Positions 20,466 to 21,737 of a stretch of DNA of 21,737 bases are shown here, piece after piece. The translations under genes and the position numbers were made by a program. The DNA lies in IMG/VR virus record IMGVR_UViG_3300037963_001693, positions 3,963 to 25,699 of that record. One strand, given 5' to 3'. This stretch comes from a virus. Under the pieces are notes generated by a model. That model saw nothing but the letters and a program-made list of their open reading frames with translations. It had not been told where the DNA came from and did not search any database. Each line of letters begins with the position of its first letter. Positions within the stretch are counted from its first letter, which is position 1.

Positions 20466-21737
20466 TGAAAATGGATAAACTGAAAGATGTAAATGATATA
20501 TTAGAAATGCCGAAAGCTGAAGAAGCTGAAATTGCGGTATTAGGTTCTATATTACTTGAAGGTAATGAAGTGTTTGAAAAGTCTAAAGGTATTATCAGAA
20601 ATGCGAAAGCATTTTATTCTGAGAAACACCAAAACGTTTGGAATACTTTTATAGAACTATATAGAAATAATGTAGCTATTGATACAGTTACTGTATACAA
20701 TGCTATGAAAGATAGTAAAATAGATAAAAACTTAACTACATACTATCTAACAGGATTAGCCGATGGCGTTCCTACAACTGCAAACGTTGAACATTACTCT
20801 AAAATTGTATGGTATAAATATATACAACGTAGAGTAATTAGAGGTTCGCAAGTTTTATACAACTTAAGTTTGAATAGTAAAGAAGATGTTATTGAATTAC
20901 TACACGAACATGAGAAAGAAATAGAAGAACTAAAATCTGTTGCACCTAGCAAGAAAGTAGATACTAAAGATATAATTAACGATACTATATCAACACTTAA
21001 AACAGGTAGTAATTTAATTCCTTTTGGTATTGAACAGCTTGATAAAGCAGCAGGTGGTATGACTCGTAGTGAGATTACTGTACTTGGTGGTAGACCAGGA
21101 CATGGTAAAACTACTATGGTTATAAATGTTGTAAAGCGATTACTTGAACAAGGCTTTAAAGTTATGTTATTTAATCGTGAGATGACTAACGTTGAAATGA
21201 TGAAGAAAATATTAGTAATGGAAAATCAAAAGTTTAGTTATGAAAAAATAAGAAAAGCTAAAAACATTGATAATGAAATTGCTGAAATATCTTTAAACAA
21301 AGCAGAACTAGGAGAAAAGTATAAGAATCTGATTATGCATGATGATTGTAAAACACTTGCAGATGCTATGAAAGAGATAGCTAAGGAAAAACCAGACGTT
21401 GTACTTGATGACTATATCCAACTTATTCGTACAGACAACAAGAATAATAAAGATAGACGTTTTGAAATTGAAGATATAATGTTAGATTATAAATGGATTT
21501 GTAAAAAAGTAAATTGTAGTGCTATACTAGTATCACAATTAAATAGAGAAATAGAGCGTAGGATAGACCCAAGACCGAAGTTATCAGACTTTGCAGAAAG
21601 TGGTGTTATAGAACAAACTGCGGAAGCGGCGTTCTTTGTATATTATCCTTATGCGGTTGATGACAAGGAAAATGATAGATACCAAATGGAAATCATATGT
21701 CAAAAAGCAAGATATGGACAACTAGGTAGTTATGACT
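20465..21737 (+). CDS. dnaB: DnaB-like replicative helicase (cut by window end)
   Basis: The ATG at 20465 overlaps the methylase stop (TAATG), with a GGAGG site just before. The frame is open for 424 codons to the window edge. Residues about 18-110 are the DnaB N-terminal helical domain (EEAEIAVLGSILLEG, then FYSEKHQNVWNTFIELY and DGVPTTANVEHYSKIV). The C-terminal RecA-like domain opens with PFGIEQLDKAAGGM and has Walker A GGRPGHGKT at residues 208-216. FNREMT follows, then Walker B in VVLDDYIQLI, and later LVSQLNRE and LSDFAESGVIEQTA. DnaB unwinds the fork 5' to 3' and recruits primase. About 30-50 residues are probably missing at the 3' end. Confidence 0.92.
   Translation, partial: MKMDKLKDVNDILEMPKAEEAEIAVLGSILLEGNEVFEKSKGIIRNAKAFYSEKHQNVWNTFIELYRNNVAIDTVTVYNAMKDSKIDKNLTTYYLTGLADGVPTTANVEHYSKIVWYKYIQRRVIRGSQVLYNLSLNSKEDVIELLHEHEKEIEELKSVAPSKKVDTKDIINDTISTLKTGSNLIPFGIEQLDKAAGGMTRSEITVLGGRPGHGKTTMVINVVKRLLEQGFKVMLFNREMTNVEMMKKILVMENQKFSYEKIRKAKNIDNEIAEISLNKAELGEKYKNLIMHDDCKTLADAMKEIAKEKPDVVLDDYIQLIRTDNKNNKDRRFEIEDIMLDYKWICKKVNCSAILVSQLNREIERRIDPRPKLSDFAESGVIEQTAEAAFFVYYPYAVDDKENDRYQMEIICQKARYGQLGSYD

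Overview
The window is a piece of an AT-rich tailed double-stranded DNA phage (Caudoviricetes). Both terminase subunits, portal, scaffold and the start of a major capsid protein sit next to a phage-type replication and recombination set. The wording of the capsid start and of an 88-residue basic protein near 5.9-6.2 kb resembles, from memory, phages of aquatic metagenomes; the host cannot be named. Strong AGGAGG-type ribosome sites, a few GTG/TTG starts and ATGA/TAATG overlaps show dense translational coupling. No integrase, CI-like repressor, tRNA, CRISPR array or insertion sequence is visible, so a lytic life style is likely but not shown.

Layout. From 1 to about 8770 all genes lie on the minus strand, a late module. 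In order of transcription: two small proteins, small terminase, a zinc-ribbon metallophosphoesterase, a run of four tiny basic proteins, a small coiled-coil protein, large terminase, a peptidoglycan-binding-like protein, an M15 cell-wall peptidase, portal, scaffold and the capsid start (cut at base 1). An intergenic region at 8769-8925 carries an extended -10 promoter for the late module and divides it from a plus-strand early module that runs to the window end. The early module holds tiny proteins, a helicase-associated (HA) domain protein, an HTH protein, a Cas4-like iron-sulphur PD-(D/E)XK nuclease, a DUF1071/Sak-like annealing protein, a DUF669 protein with an SSB-like acidic tail, a DUF932 protein, several zinc-binding or unknown small proteins, a D12-class adenine methylase and a DnaB-like helicase (cut at the end). 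The nuclease, annealing protein and SSB-like protein look like a complete recombination set feeding replication.

The most unusual content is non-coding. Two long stretches in the early module, about 1 kb (9998-10981) and 0.58 kb (17524-18105), have no credible ORF but are packed with perfect helices, GNRA-capped hairpins and loop complementarities expected of pseudoknots. In size and setting they resemble the giant ornate phage RNAs GOLLD and ROOL; I cannot confirm membership. A third compact element (15693-15788) is a riboswitch-like multi-helix structure with a 14-bp closing stem that ends at the ribosome site of a TTG-start gene. The 3' end of the 0.58-kb RNA has a repeat-based alternative pairing that could hide or free the ribosome site of the gene at 18106. 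These RNAs are the best candidates for an undescribed system here.
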